64,000 nucleotides of DNA from Micromonospora thermarum (GCF_012034245.1 NZ_JAATEO010000012.1:62001-126000), one strand, 5' to 3'; counted from the stretch's first letter, positions 8,581 to 16,635 are shown. Made by a program: numbers and translations. Notes: a model not told the origin generated them from the sequence alone.

Positions 8581-9267
8581 TCACCGCAGCACCGGGGCGA
8601 CGGCGACCTGGTTCTGGACCTCCCGGACGCCGGGCGCCGACCAGACGATCCGCTCCACCTCGGCCCGCTCGGGCATCGAGTGGACCAACCCGCCGAGCAC
8701 GACGGTGTCGCCGTGTACGCGGACCGTGATCCGCTCCGCCTCGGTGGCGCGGTTGCGGGCGAGCGCGTCGACGATCCGCTCGGCGAGCCGGTGCCCGTCG
8801 GCGCGGGCGGCCGGGCGGACCGAGAGACCGTTGCTCACCCCGCGGACGCCGGCCAGCCGGGCCACGGCGCGTTCGGCGGCCCGGCGCTGGTACTCCCAGT
8901 CGACCTCGCCGTGCAGCGTGACCGAACCGTGCGACACGCTCACGTCGATCCGGTCCACCGGGACGAACGCGTTCCACTCCAGGGCGTGCGTGGCCGCGGC
9001 GGCGAGATCCGGATCGGGGCGCTCGGCGCCGGCGCCGATCTGCACGGTGAGGTCGTTGGCGACGGCCCGCACCCGGGGGACCCGGTGCGCGGCGCGTTCG
9101 GCGGCCCACTTGCGGGCGTAGCTGTCCACCCGGCCGGTCAGGGTCACCACGCCCTCGGACACGGTCACACCGATCTCGTGCGGCTGTACCCGGGGCTCGA
9201 AGGTCAGCTCGTCGAGCACGGCGGCCTGGATGTCCTGGTCGGTGCGGCTGACAGTCACGACGGTCAT
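8581..9267 (-). CDS. Triple BON-domain protein
   Basis: 228 residues made of three successive BON domains, at about residues 8-75, 82-150 and 158-225. Each has the pattern of a helix, a strand pair around GVVTLTGRVDSYARKWAAER or GSVTLHGEVDWEYQRRAAER, then a V..V.N.L/V strand. BON domains in periplasmic proteins bind membranes or phospholipids. No signal peptide is present here, so a cytoplasmic role is likely; multi-BON proteins in actinobacteria often appear in stress or dormancy regulons (family knowledge). The ATG at 9267 has GAAGGAGC upstream. The copy C palindrome lies 52-91 bp upstream. Confidence 0.88.
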   Translation of the reverse strand: MTVVTVSRTDQDIQAAVLDELTFEPRVQPHEIGVTVSEGVVTLTGRVDSYARKWAAERAAHRVPRVRAVANDLTVQIGAGAERPDPDLAAAATHALEWNAFVPVDRIDVSVSHGSVTLHGEVDWEYQRRAAERAVARLAGVRGVSNGLSVRPAARADGHRLAERIVDALARNRATEAERITVRVHGDTVVLGGLVHSMPERAEVERIVWSAPGVREVQNQVAVAPVLR

Positions 9268-9318
9268 CGCTGGCTCCTTCCTCGGTGACAGGCGCGCGCC
9301 CGTCCGGAACGATCCTGT

Positions 9319-9358
9319 CCGGGCCGGGGGTGAGGCGCCCTCGCCCGGGACGGGTGAC
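9319..9358. promoter_or_regulatory. Tandem palindromic operator candidate, copy C
   Basis: GGGGTGAG at 9327-9334 and CGGGTGAC at 9351-9358, spaced 24 bp as in copies A and B. The right-hand copy has a good inverted partner (TCGCCCGG). It is placed immediately upstream of the BON gene start at 9267. Confidence 0.55.
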
Positions 9359-9390
9359 GTGGGCGCCGGGAGCGCCGGTGTGAACGCGAC

Positions 9391-9422
9391 GGGCCCCGGA
9401 CGATCGGTGTCGTCCGGGGCCC
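9391..9422. terminator. Hairpin terminator after the 9441-9848 gene
   Basis: Perfect 13-bp stem GGGCCCCGGACGA / TCGTCCGGGGCCC with a 6-nt loop, starting 18 bp past the stop of the minus-strand membrane protein gene. Confidence 0.75.
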
Positions 9423-9440
9423 GCCGGTGTGTGTGTTGGG

Positions 9441-9848
9441 TCAGCCGTCCAGGCTGGCGGGGGAGTTGGGTCGGTCCACGTCGACGAACTCGATGTCGTC
9501 GACCGACCGGTCCGAGTGGCTGCCCACCGCGCGCGCCGCGGTGCCGGCGGCCCAGCCGATCGCCGCGCCGACCAGGGCGGCGCTGATCAGCAGGGTCCAC
9601 GGCAGCGCCGGCCGCCGGCCGGCGAGGGCGTCGAAGGCCAGGGTGGCGCGGCGCCGGGCCTCCTCGGCCGCCGCGCCGACCAGGTCGCTGGCGTCGTCGG
9701 CCAGGTCGGTGCCGCCGCGGCGGGCGGAACGGGCGGTGTCACGGACGCTGTCCCCCGCGGAGCTCACCGCCGAGACCAGGTGCTGCCACGCCTGATCCGC
9801 GATCCGCTCCGGCCTGCCACGGCGGTCCAGCAGCTTGGTTCCGAACAT
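9441..9848 (-). CDS. Conserved single-pass membrane protein, unknown function
   Basis: 135 residues with no family I recognise. The first 75 residues are a charged amphipathic helix rich in Ala, Arg and Asp (SVRDTARSARRGGTDLADDA), resembling the linker region of YtxH-like or DUF3618-like stress proteins. A single transmembrane helix follows (LPWTLLISAALVGAAIGWAA, about residues 83-107), then a short acidic tail. The ATG at 9848 has a strong GAGGAGG ribosome site. It is monocistronic, ending in the hairpin at 9391-9422. Confidence 0.75.
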   Translation of the reverse strand: MFGTKLLDRRGRPERIADQAWQHLVSAVSSAGDSVRDTARSARRGGTDLADDASDLVGAAAEEARRRATLAFDALAGRRPALPWTLLISAALVGAAIGWAAGTAARAVGSHSDRSVDDIEFVDVDRPNSPASLDG

Positions 9849-9964
9849 CGTCTACCTCCTCGGGGTGCCGAAGCGGCGGCCACCTCGGACCTTGGCGTCT
9901 CTCCGGCGTGTCGCGGTCCTCCTGGTCGGGCATTGCCCCGGGACGGCGCGCCGCAAACCGGGCG

Positions 9965-10111
9965 TCAGCGGAGGGCTACCACCGCCGTCACACCGCGCGC
10001 GAAGTCGTCGTCATCGTCATCGTCGTCGTCCCCGCCGCCACCGAAGCCGCAGGCCAGCATGAGGGCGAGCAGCGCGCCGACCCCGGCCAGCGCGGCAAGT
10101 CTCCGGATCAT
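9965..10111 (-). CDS. Small lipoprotein with an oligo-aspartate stretch
   Basis: 48 residues. It starts MIRRLAALAGVGALLALMLA and reaches a cysteine after a MLAC lipobox-like motif, so it is probably exported and lipidated at Cys21. The mature part is GFGGGG followed by eight consecutive aspartates, then FARGVTAVVALR. The acidic run could bind calcium or other cations (inference). The ATG at 10111 is preceded by GGAGAGGACGATCG, a good ribosome site. It follows a G/C-rich third-position pattern except in the Asp run, where GAT and GAC alternate. Confidence 0.65.
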   Translation of the reverse strand: MIRRLAALAGVGALLALMLACGFGGGGDDDDDDDDDFARGVTAVVALR

Positions 10112-10590
10112 CGATCGTCCTCTCCGTCGCGGTACCGTCCTGCCCGCCGATGCTAGGCACGCCGCACAACCCCACGGGGCAGCCGCGCCGGCCCCGCCGT
10201 GCGCACCTTGCCGGCCACGTGTGGGGCGCCGAGCGCTCCTTGCCGGCCATGCGGCGGCCCCTCGGCCGCCGGGCCGTTCGCCGACCGCCGAGCACCCGAA
10301 TTCCCGGGCCGACCTCGCGTTCCATCGAGCGCACGCGATCCCGGGCCACGCCGGAGAGGTCGGGTTGCGGCCCGAATGGCCGAAGCCCGCTACCCTGGTT
10401 CGGCGACGTCAGCGTCCGCTGATCGTTGGGAAACAGAAGGTGAAATGTCCGGACATAGGCGGTTTGGTGCCCCGGACCACAAGAATTGCTCATCCCGAGG
10501 GGTGGCGACCGAGGGCGTCGGAGGAATACTCTCGGTCGCGGCCCGCGTACTGATGAGGCGCCCGTCGGACGGGCGAGTGGAGGTGCTCGC
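10112..10590. other. Intergenic stretch without a convincing gene
   Basis: About 480 bp between the small lipoprotein (minus) and the STAS gene (plus). Frames here are Arg/Pro-rich and lack a ribosome site or family resemblance. It must hold the promoters of both divergent genes. A perfect 12-bp palindrome ATGTCCGGACAT at 10445-10456, in a locally AT-richer segment, is the only ordered element I see. Confidence 0.6.
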
Positions 10591-10953
10591 GTGAGCCTGT
10601 CGATCGTGAAGTCGGTGCTGTCCGGGGGTGTCGTCGAGATCTCGCCGCGCGGCGAGATCGACGTCGACACCGCGTACGAGGTGCGCGAGGCGATCGCCGA
10701 GGTCCTGGCCAAGGGGCGCCCCACCCGCATCGAGCTGAACATGCGGCTGGTGACCTTCATCGACTCCGTCGGCATCAGCGCGATGGTCGCCGGCTTCCAG
10801 ACCGCCGAAGTCAGCGGCGTCAAGCTCGTGGTCACCGAGCCGAGCCGTTTCGTGCACCGCCAGCTCTGGGTGACCGGCCTGCTCGGGCTCTTCGGCGCCC
10901 CCGAGCCCTACTACGCGGGCGCCCCCGCCCCGGAGGTCCTCCCCGGCGCCTGA
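10591..10953 (+). CDS. STAS-domain anti-sigma factor antagonist
   Basis: 120 residues forming one STAS domain (about residues 3-95). The conserved phosphorylation loop is FIDSVGISAMVAGF, whose serine in the DS-V-G motif is the usual target of an anti-sigma kinase. The strand VEISPRGEIDVDTAYEVREA is the typical start of the fold. Such proteins free a sigma factor by binding its anti-sigma factor when unphosphorylated. The GTG at 10591 has GTGGAGG seven bases upstream. No cognate anti-sigma kinase or sigma factor lies beside it, so its partner must be elsewhere. Confidence 0.9.
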   Translation: MSLSIVKSVLSGGVVEISPRGEIDVDTAYEVREAIAEVLAKGRPTRIELNMRLVTFIDSVGISAMVAGFQTAEVSGVKLVVTEPSRFVHRQLWVTGLLGLFGAPEPYYAGAPAPEVLPGA

Positions 10954-10980
10954 GAGCCTGTCGGGCACCCCGCAGCGGCG

Positions 10981-11374
10981 TCAGTCCGGGTCGAGCCCGG
11001 TGAGGTCGATGTCGCTCACCTCGGTGACCGCCCGGACGGCCGTCACCGACGCGTACCCCTGGGCGAGCAGCGCCACGTCGGTGCCCGTCTGCGCCGCCTC
11101 ACCCGGCTCCTCCAGCGCCGTCCGCACGAAGCCGTGCCCCGACTCGGCCACCGTCATCTGCACCTGACCGAAACTCGCCAGCCGGCCCCGGCGTACGCCG
11201 CGCAGCCGGGCGAGCGGCACGTCCGGGGCGTTGACGTTGAGCACGCTCTCCAGCGGTCCAGCCGTGAGCCGGGGCAGGGTGCAGGTGCAGCTCGGGTGCC
11301 TCGCTCGGCTGGTCGATCGTGACCGTGAGCCGCGGCGTCGGCGCGAAGACCATCACGTGCTCGTTCACCGGCAT
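10981..11374 (-). pseudogene. Chimeric remnant: start of a PfkB-like kinase joined to the 3' end of surE
   Basis: The 5' part (from ATG 11374, after GGTGGAGGGCG) reads VNEHVMVFAPTPRLTVTIDQ and ELHLHP, which I read as the N-terminus of a PfkB-type sugar kinase. About 35 codons in, the similarity stops. From about 11260 another frame reads LESVLNVNAPDVPLARLRGV and ends at 10981; this matches the C-terminal domain of the SurE 5'/3'-nucleotidase. No single frame spans both. The simplest reading is a deletion that joined two genes out of frame. The kinase assignment is less certain than the SurE one. Confidence 0.5.
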
Positions 11375-11539
11375 CGCCCTCCACCCGGATCGTCCACCAC
11401 GGTCCGTCGTACCCCATCAGTCGACGGTAGTCGGACGGGTGGGTGAATACCCGCTGTCCGTGCGGTGTCGGGCCGGACGTTGCCAGCGTGCGCGCGGGTG
11501 GGCGACGATCGTGCGAGGCGACGACGGTGGGGAGACGGC

Positions 11540-11995
11540 GTGCTCAGGCGGAAGTCCTTCAGCTACACCGTCCAGGCGCGCTGTTCGCCGGCGGTCGCCG
11601 CCGAGGTGCTCGCCGACCCGGTCCGGCAGGTGGAGCTGCACCCGTTGATCGTCCGGGTCCGGCGGCTCAGACCCCGCCCCGGCGCCCACGCCAGCTACGC
11701 GATCACCGACCGGCTCGCGGTCGGGGCGTTGCGCCTCCCGATCACCTACCGGGCCGACGTGCTGGTCGCCACCGCCGACGAGGTGGTCACCGTCGCGCGG
11801 CAGTGGCCGGCGACGACCGTCCGCAACCGCACCCGGCTGCAGGCCGAGCCGGACGGTGTCCGCATCGACGTGGAGATCACCCTCGCCGCGCCCGCGCCGC
11901 TGTTCGGGTACGCCTTCGCGCAGGCCCGCGCGGCGCACCTGGGCCTCGCCAGCCGGCTCGCGGCGATGCTGGACGCCGGTCCGGCGGCGGACTGA
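11540..11995 (+). CDS. SRPBCC-fold protein, unknown ligand
   Basis: 151 residues. Features of the START-like fold are the N-terminal strand KSFSYTVQARCSPAVAAEVL, the WPATTVRNRT strand, and a C-terminal helix beginning FGYAFAQARAAHL that closes the cavity. Proteins of this shape bind hydrophobic ligands or act as cyclases. The GTG at 11540 follows GGTGGGGAGACGGC, an acceptable ribosome site. It stands alone and converges on the LAS-peptidase gene across a terminator. Confidence 0.7.
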   Translation: MLRRKSFSYTVQARCSPAVAAEVLADPVRQVELHPLIVRVRRLRPRPGAHASYAITDRLAVGALRLPITYRADVLVATADEVVTVARQWPATTVRNRTRLQAEPDGVRIDVEITLAAPAPLFGYAFAQARAAHLGLASRLAAMLDAGPAAD

Positions 11996-12007
11996 GGGAC
12001 GACGGCA

Positions 12008-12034
12008 CGGGGCCCTCCGGCTGGGAGGGCCCCG
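12008..12034. terminator. Hairpin between convergent genes
   Basis: CGGGGCCCTCC / GGAGGGCCCCG, 11-bp perfect stem with a 5-nt loop, 13 bp past the SRPBCC stop and 13 bp before the stop of the opposing gene. It probably serves both strands. Confidence 0.75.
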
Positions 12035-12046
12035 GGCCGGACGCCA

Positions 12047-13102
12047 TCAGTACACGGACAGGTGCACGTGGTTGGTGTGGTCGCTCGACGGGTCGCCGCC
12101 CGCCCCGCTGTACGACTTCCACCCGCTGCTGGGCAGCCAGATCTGCCGGTACCAGATCACGTAGAGCACGGCGAGCCGGTCGGCGTTCTTGACGAAGAAC
12201 GCCGACAGGTTGTTGCCGTACGTCCGGTCGCCGCCGGTGGCGTCCCCGCCGAAGCCGTCCTTCTGCGCGGCGAAGTCGCAGGCCCGGCCCTTCGGGTGCT
12301 CGCCCGACCCGCCCGGGCGGTAGCAGGAGACGTACCGGGTGAACCCGGCCGCCTTGGCCTGGTTGAGCGCGTGCAGTGTGCGCGGGGTGATGCAGCCGTT
12401 CGCGGGCGTCGGGTCGTTGACGCTGCACGACTCCGCCGGCCAGGAGCCGTCCGAGTTGCGCGGGGCGGCCGTGGCCGTCCGGGAGGCGCTCCGGCTGGCG
12501 GGCGCGTCGGCCCGCGAGTTGGCGACCGTCAGCGCCTTCTCGGCCTGCTGCTTGCGCTTGGCCATCACCGCCTGCTGCTTGCGCTGTTCGGTGATCTCCA
12601 CCTCCACCGCGAGCTTGGCCTTGGTGACCTGGTCGCGGGTCGCCAGCAGCTCGCGCAGGGCCTGGTCCTCGTTGGCCGCCACCGCGTCCAGCGCGGCGGC
12701 CCGGTCCATGAAGCCCTCCGGCGAGGTGCTGTTGAGCAGCGCCGACGCGGTGCCGAGCCGGCCGGTGCGGTACGCGAGGCCGGCGATCTCGCCGACCCGT
12801 GAGGTCCGCTCGGCGAGCTGGGACTCGGTGGTCTTGAGCTGCTCGGCGAGCTGCTGCTGGCGCTTGACCGAGGTGTCCAGGGCGCGCTTCGCGTCCAGGA
12901 AGCCCTTGCTGGCCGCCTCGAGCTGGGCGCGCAGGGCGGGCGTGCCGCCTTCCGGGTCCCCGGGTGCGGCGGCCTGGCGGGCCGGGGGAGCGGCCGCCGC
13001 GGGGGCGGCCGGCGCGGCGCCGAGACCGAGGGTGAGCGCCGCGAGGAGGAGGGCCGCCACGTGGGCGGCACGTCGTCGTCGTACGGGTGCCACTTCTGGC
13101 AT
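12047..13102 (-). CDS. Secreted coiled-coil protein with a LAS-type (D-Ala-D-Ala metallopeptidase-like) domain
   Basis: 351 residues. An export signal (basic RRRRAAHV, then a hydrophobic core ending at AAAAPPA, about residue 40) leads to a coiled coil at about residues 55-200, rich in Gln, Lys and Glu. The C-terminal 130 residues form an ARB_07466-like metal-peptidase fold: GEHPKGRACDFAAQ supplies a His and an Asp, and DHTNHVHLSVY a second His, the three zinc ligands of LAS enzymes. It probably trims peptidoglycan outside the cell. A c-di-AMP riboswitch lies immediately upstream, as is usual for actinobacterial wall hydrolases, so expression should respond to c-di-AMP. The ATG at 13102 follows GGAAGGAC at a rather long distance. 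Confidence 0.88.
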   Translation of the reverse strand: MPEVAPVRRRRAAHVAALLLAALTLGLGAAPAAPAAAAPPARQAAAPGDPEGGTPALRAQLEAASKGFLDAKRALDTSVKRQQQLAEQLKTTESQLAERTSRVGEIAGLAYRTGRLGTASALLNSTSPEGFMDRAAALDAVAANEDQALRELLATRDQVTKAKLAVEVEITEQRKQQAVMAKRKQQAEKALTVANSRADAPASRSASRTATAAPRNSDGSWPAESCSVNDPTPANGCITPRTLHALNQAKAAGFTRYVSCYRPGGSGEHPKGRACDFAAQKDGFGGDATGGDRTYGNNLSAFFVKNADRLAVLYVIWYRQIWLPSSGWKSYSGAGGDPSSDHTNHVHLSVY

Positions 13103-13112
13103 CTATCCACAT

Positions 13113-13240
13113 GTCCTTCCGTCAGCCGCCGACCGGGTTAGCTGACGGGTTCGGGACGGAAGATCCCTACCGCTCGACGCGGATGCACCCCAGGTACCTG
13201 GTTCCCCGGCTCGCCCTGCGGGCGATTAGGCGGCGGCCAC
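13113..13240 (-). ncRNA. c-di-AMP riboswitch (ydaO/yuaA leader)
   Basis: Reading the minus strand, the conserved core elements appear in order: GAGCCGGGGAACC, GGGGTGCATCC, GGTAGGGA, then TCCCGAACCCGTCAGCTAAC and a closing GTCGGCGGCTGACGG. These are the hallmark blocks of the RF00379 leader. The 3' edge contains GGAAGGAC, the ribosome site of the cell-wall enzyme, so ligand binding could act on translation as well as on transcript completion. Ligand c-di-AMP is established for the class. Confidence 0.9.
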
Positions 13241-13394
13241 CGCCGGCACCGGTGCGTGCCGCCTGGCGGAGGCCGGAACAGAGCCTACCGGTGCGGCTGG
13301 GGCAGGTGCAGCGGATGTGACTCAGGGTGTCCCTGTGGTCACTGTCTAATCTGACATAACCGGACAATAGTCGCTCAGATCGCGGATGTGTTCG

Positions 13395-14312
13395 TTACCA
13401 CTCAACCGCCCCGCAGATCCCAGGCGCCGCACCCGGCTCGGTCTGCAACGTCGCGTGCTCGATGCGGAACTCCTCCCGCAGGGCGGCCCGCGCGGCGGCG
13501 AGGACGGCGCCAACCTCGGCGCCGGGCGCCAGGGTGAGGTGCGCGGAGGCCACCTCCATCCCGGAGGTGAGGGTCCAGACGTGGAGGTCGTGCACCTCGG
13601 CGACGCCCGGGACGGCGACCAGCCGGTCGTGCACGGCGGTGACCTGGAGGTGTTCCGGGGCGGCCTGGACGAGGATGCGGAGCGCCGCCCGCCCGAGCCG
13701 CCAGGTGCGCGGCAGGATGAAGGCGCCGATGGCGACCGCGACCGCCGGGTCGGCCCACCACCAGTCGGTGGCGGCGATGAGCAGGGCGGCCCCGATCACG
13801 CCGAGCGAGCCGAGCAGGTCGCCCAACACCTCGAGATAGGCGCCCTGCACGTTGATGCTCTCCCGGGCGCCGGACCGCAGCAGTGCGAAGGCGGCCAGGT
13901 TGGCGAGCAGGCCGAGGACGGCCACCGCGAGCATCGGGCCGGTCTGCACCTCCGGCGGGTCCCCGAAGCGTCGGACGGCTTCCACCACCACGTAGATCGC
14001 GACGCCGGAGAGCAGCACGGCGTTGGCGAGCGCGGCCAGCACCTCCAGCCGGTAGAGGCCGAAGGTGCGTTGCGGATCGCCGTCGTGCCGGCGGGTCGCG
14101 GTGAGCGCGGCGAGGGCCATGCCGATGCCGAGCACGTCGGTGAACATGTGCCCGGCGTCGCTGAGCAGGGCCAGCGAGCCGGTGCGGAACGCGGCCACGG
14201 CCTCCACCATCATCAGGGTGGCGAGCAGGGCGAAGGCCGCCCAGAGGCGTCCCCGGTGCCGCTGCGCCGCGTTCGCGACCGACCCGTGGTGGTGGTCATG
14301 ACCTGCGCCCAC
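13395..14312 (-). CDS. Cation diffusion facilitator (CzcD-like metal exporter)
   Basis: 305 residues. A His-rich N-terminus (GHDHHHG) precedes six transmembrane helices. TM2 has the metal site SLALLSDAGHMFTDVLGIGM with HxxxD, and TM5 the matching GAYLEVLGDLLGSLGVI. The cytoplasmic C-terminal domain begins near VHDRLVAVPGVAEVHDLHVW. It exports zinc or cobalt/cadmium by proton antiport. I chose the GTG at 14312 rather than the GTG at 14330, because GGAAGGTGTCCGC precedes it and because the predicted promoter at 14349-14377 would place 14330 only about 12 nt from the transcript start. Confidence 0.9.
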   Translation of the reverse strand: MGAGHDHHHGSVANAAQRHRGRLWAAFALLATLMMVEAVAAFRTGSLALLSDAGHMFTDVLGIGMALAALTATRRHDGDPQRTFGLYRLEVLAALANAVLLSGVAIYVVVEAVRRFGDPPEVQTGPMLAVAVLGLLANLAAFALLRSGARESINVQGAYLEVLGDLLGSLGVIGAALLIAATDWWWADPAVAVAIGAFILPRTWRLGRAALRILVQAAPEHLQVTAVHDRLVAVPGVAEVHDLHVWTLTSGMEVASAHLTLAPGAEVGAVLAAARAALREEFRIEHATLQTEPGAAPGICGAVEW

Positions 14313-14348
14313 GCGGACACCTTCCGTCACCCGTCCGGACCCGCGTCC

Positions 14349-14377
14349 AATCTATGCTCACATCGCTATGTATGCAA
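14349..14377 (-). promoter_or_regulatory. Promoter of the metal exporter gene
   Basis: On the minus strand a -35 TTGCAT (14372-14377) and a -10 TAGATT (14349-14354) are 17 bp apart, unusually good for this genome. The spacer holds ATACATAGCGATGTGAGCAT, an imperfect dyad that could be an ArsR/SmtB-type metal-responsive operator (inference). Confidence 0.6.
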
Positions 14378-14403
14378 CTGAGCGTCGGGCGCCCGACGCT
14401 CAG
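14378..14403. terminator. Perfect 13-bp palindrome overlapping the helicase stop codon
   Basis: CTGAGCGTCGGGC / GCCCGACGCTCAG with no loop bases. It overlaps the stop of the HelD-like gene (14400-14402) and abuts the exporter promoter. It is likely a transcription barrier between the two minus-strand genes. Confidence 0.65.
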
Positions 14404-16517
14404 CCGGTCGGGTCGACCGTGGTGAGCCGCTGCGTGGCCCGGGACAGTGCCACGTACAGGGTCCGGACACCCGACCCCACGTCGGCCCGGATCTCGCTCG
14501 GGGCGACCAGCACGACCCCGTCGTACTCCATGCCCTTCGCCTCCAGGCTGGTCACCACCTGCAGGCGCGGCGTGCCCAGCCCGCCCAGCCACCCGGCGAC
14601 CTCGTCACGGCGCGGCACCGGCGTGATCACACCGACCGTCCCCGCGACCTCGGCGAGCAGCGCGCTGGCCGCCTCCACGACCGACGTCTCCAGCTCGGCC
14701 GGCGGCACGACCAGCTCCACCGGGTCGACGCCGGTCGACCGGACGGCGGTGGGCAGCGGCAGGTCGGGGTCGAGCCGCCGGATCTCCGCCGCCGCCACGG
14801 CGAAGATCTCGGCCGAGTTGCGGTAGTTGGTGGTGAGCGTGAAGTGGTGCCGACGGCGGCGGCCGAGGGCCTGGTCGCGGGCCCGGACCAGTTCCTCCGG
14901 GTCGCCCGTCCACGCCGTCTGCGCCGGGTCGCCGACCACCGTCCACGACGCGAGCCGCCCGCGCCGGCCGATCATGCGCCACTGCATCGGCGAGACGTCC
15001 TGCGACTCGTCGACCACGACGTGGGCGTACTCGCGGTAGTCCTCGGGGCGCTGGCGGGCCGCCTCCCGGGCGGCGCGCTGCCGGTCGGCGAACGTGCTCA
15101 GCTCGCGCACCCCGCCCGCCACCTGGAACGGGTCCCGCTTCGGCTTCGCCGGCTTCATCGGCTTGCCGAGCAGGGCGTCCAGCTCGTCCAGCAGGGCGAT
15201 GTCGGCGATGGTCAGCCCCTCGGGGTCCAGGGTGCGGTACGCGTCGGTGAGCAGCCGGATCTCCCGGCCGGAGAGCACCCCGCCCGCGTACCGGCGCAAC
15301 CGGTCGGGGCGGGCCAGCCAGCCGAGCACGTGGCGCGGGTGCAGCCGGGGCCACCACGCCTTGAGGAACTCGCGGAACTCCGGCCGCTCGGCGATCTCGT
15401 CCTCGAACGCGCGCTGCTCCGGCAGGCGCGGGACGCCCAGCCGCCGGGCCTGCGCCCAGAGCGCGGCGAAGACACCATCGAAGCCGGCCCGGCGGACCTC
15501 GTTGCGCCGCGCGCCGCGCGGCAGCGCCCGGTCCCGGATCGCGTCCAGCTCGCGGCGGTCGATCCGCAGCAGCGCACCCCGGTAGAGCAGCCGCAGCTCG
15601 CCGGGGCCGCCCGGCACCGCGTCGCGGGCGGCCCGCTCCAGCACCCGCCGCATCCGCAGGGAGCCCTTCACGGCCGCCACCTCCGGCGGGTCGGTGCGGG
15701 TCGCGCGCGTCCCCGGGAAGAGGCTGCCGAGCGAGGCCAGCGTGGCGGTGTCCTCACCCAGCGAGGGCAGCACCGAGGCGATGTACTCGACGAAGACCGC
15801 GGACGGCCCGACCACCAGGATGCCGCCGCCGGCGTACCGGCTGCGGTCGGCGTAGAGCAGGTACGCGGCGCGGTGCAGGGCGACCGCCGTCTTGCCGGTC
15901 CCGGGACCGCCGGAGACGATCGTGACGCCCGAACCGGGGGAGCGGATCGCCTCGTCCTGCTCCCGCTGGATGGTGGCGACGATGTCCCGCATGCCGCGCC
16001 CGGTCGCCTTCGACAGCGTGGCCAGCAGGGCGCCGTCGCCCACCACCGTCATGTCCGGCGGCGCGGCGGCCGGGTCGAGCAGGTCGTCCTCGATGCGGGT
16101 GACCCGTTCGCCGCTCGACTGGATCATGCGGCGCCGGACGACGCCGAGCGGCTGCGCCGGGGTGGCCCGGTAGAAGGCCGCGGCGGCCGGGGCGCGCCAG
16201 TCCACCACCAGGGTGGCGGCGTTCTCGTCGCGGATGCCGAGCCGGCCGACGTGCAGCACCTGTCGGTCGTGCAGGTCGAGCCGGCCGAAGACCAGCCCCT
16301 CGTGCTCGGCGTCGAACAGGTGCCGGCGCTGCGCCGCGTGGAACACCATCGCGTCCCGCTCCACCAGGGCGCCGAAGTTCCCGACCCGGGCCAGCCGGTA
16401 GCCCTCCTTCTCCGCGCGGACCGCCGACCGGCGCAGTTCGGCCAGGCGCGCGTACACCCGGTCGAGGTGCCGCTGCTCGACGGCGATCTCGTGCTCCAGC
16501 GCGGTCTGGTCGGTCAA
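14400..16517 (-). CDS. HelD/HelR-type UvrD-like ATPase (RNA polymerase recycling)
   Basis: 705 residues of superfamily 1 helicase type. The N-terminal arm (EHEIAVEQRHLDRVYARLAE) is a long coiled coil as in HelD. Motif I is VSGGPGTGKTAVALHRAAYL (about residues 206-225), motif II VVVDESQDVSPMQWRM, motif III VVGDPAQTAWTGD, and motif VI ALSRATQRL. HelD proteins bind RNA polymerase and release stalled complexes; in actinobacteria some (HelR) protect against rifamycins. I see no rifamycin-associated element upstream. The TTG at 16517 is chosen because AGGAGGAGCGAGCG precedes it and MTDQTALEHE fits the family start. Confidence 0.88.
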   Translation of the reverse strand: MTDQTALEHEIAVEQRHLDRVYARLAELRRSAVRAEKEGYRLARVGNFGALVERDAMVFHAAQRRHLFDAEHEGLVFGRLDLHDRQVLHVGRLGIRDENAATLVVDWRAPAAAAFYRATPAQPLGVVRRRMIQSSGERVTRIEDDLLDPAAAPPDMTVVGDGALLATLSKATGRGMRDIVATIQREQDEAIRSPGSGVTIVSGGPGTGKTAVALHRAAYLLYADRSRYAGGGILVVGPSAVFVEYIASVLPSLGEDTATLASLGSLFPGTRATRTDPPEVAAVKGSLRMRRVLERAARDAVPGGPGELRLLYRGALLRIDRRELDAIRDRALPRGARRNEVRRAGFDGVFAALWAQARRLGVPRLPEQRAFEDEIAERPEFREFLKAWWPRLHPRHVLGWLARPDRLRRYAGGVLSGREIRLLTDAYRTLDPEGLTIADIALLDELDALLGKPMKPAKPKRDPFQVAGGVRELSTFADRQRAAREAARQRPEDYREYAHVVVDESQDVSPMQWRMIGRRGRLASWTVVGDPAQTAWTGDPEELVRARDQALGRRRRHHFTLTTNYRNSAEIFAVAAAEIRRLDPDLPLPTAVRSTGVDPVELVVPPAELETSVVEAASALLAEVAGTVGVITPVPRRDEVAGWLGGLGTPRLQVVTSLEAKGMEYDGVVLVAPSEIRADVGSGVRTLYVALSRATQRLTTVDPTG

Positions 16518-16635
16518 CGCTCGCTCCTCCTGACGTCGGCGGCGAGGGCGGCGCGGTACGCGCGGCGGTACGCCGGCCAACCGCACGAGGGTACGGCCCC
16601 GGCGCCACCGGCGGCGCCGGAGGTGCGCGGACGCG

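Noticed and set aside
14400..16517. Rifamycin-resistance HelR assignment
   Set aside because: I found no rifamycin-associated palindrome upstream, so only the general HelD/HelR family can be stated.
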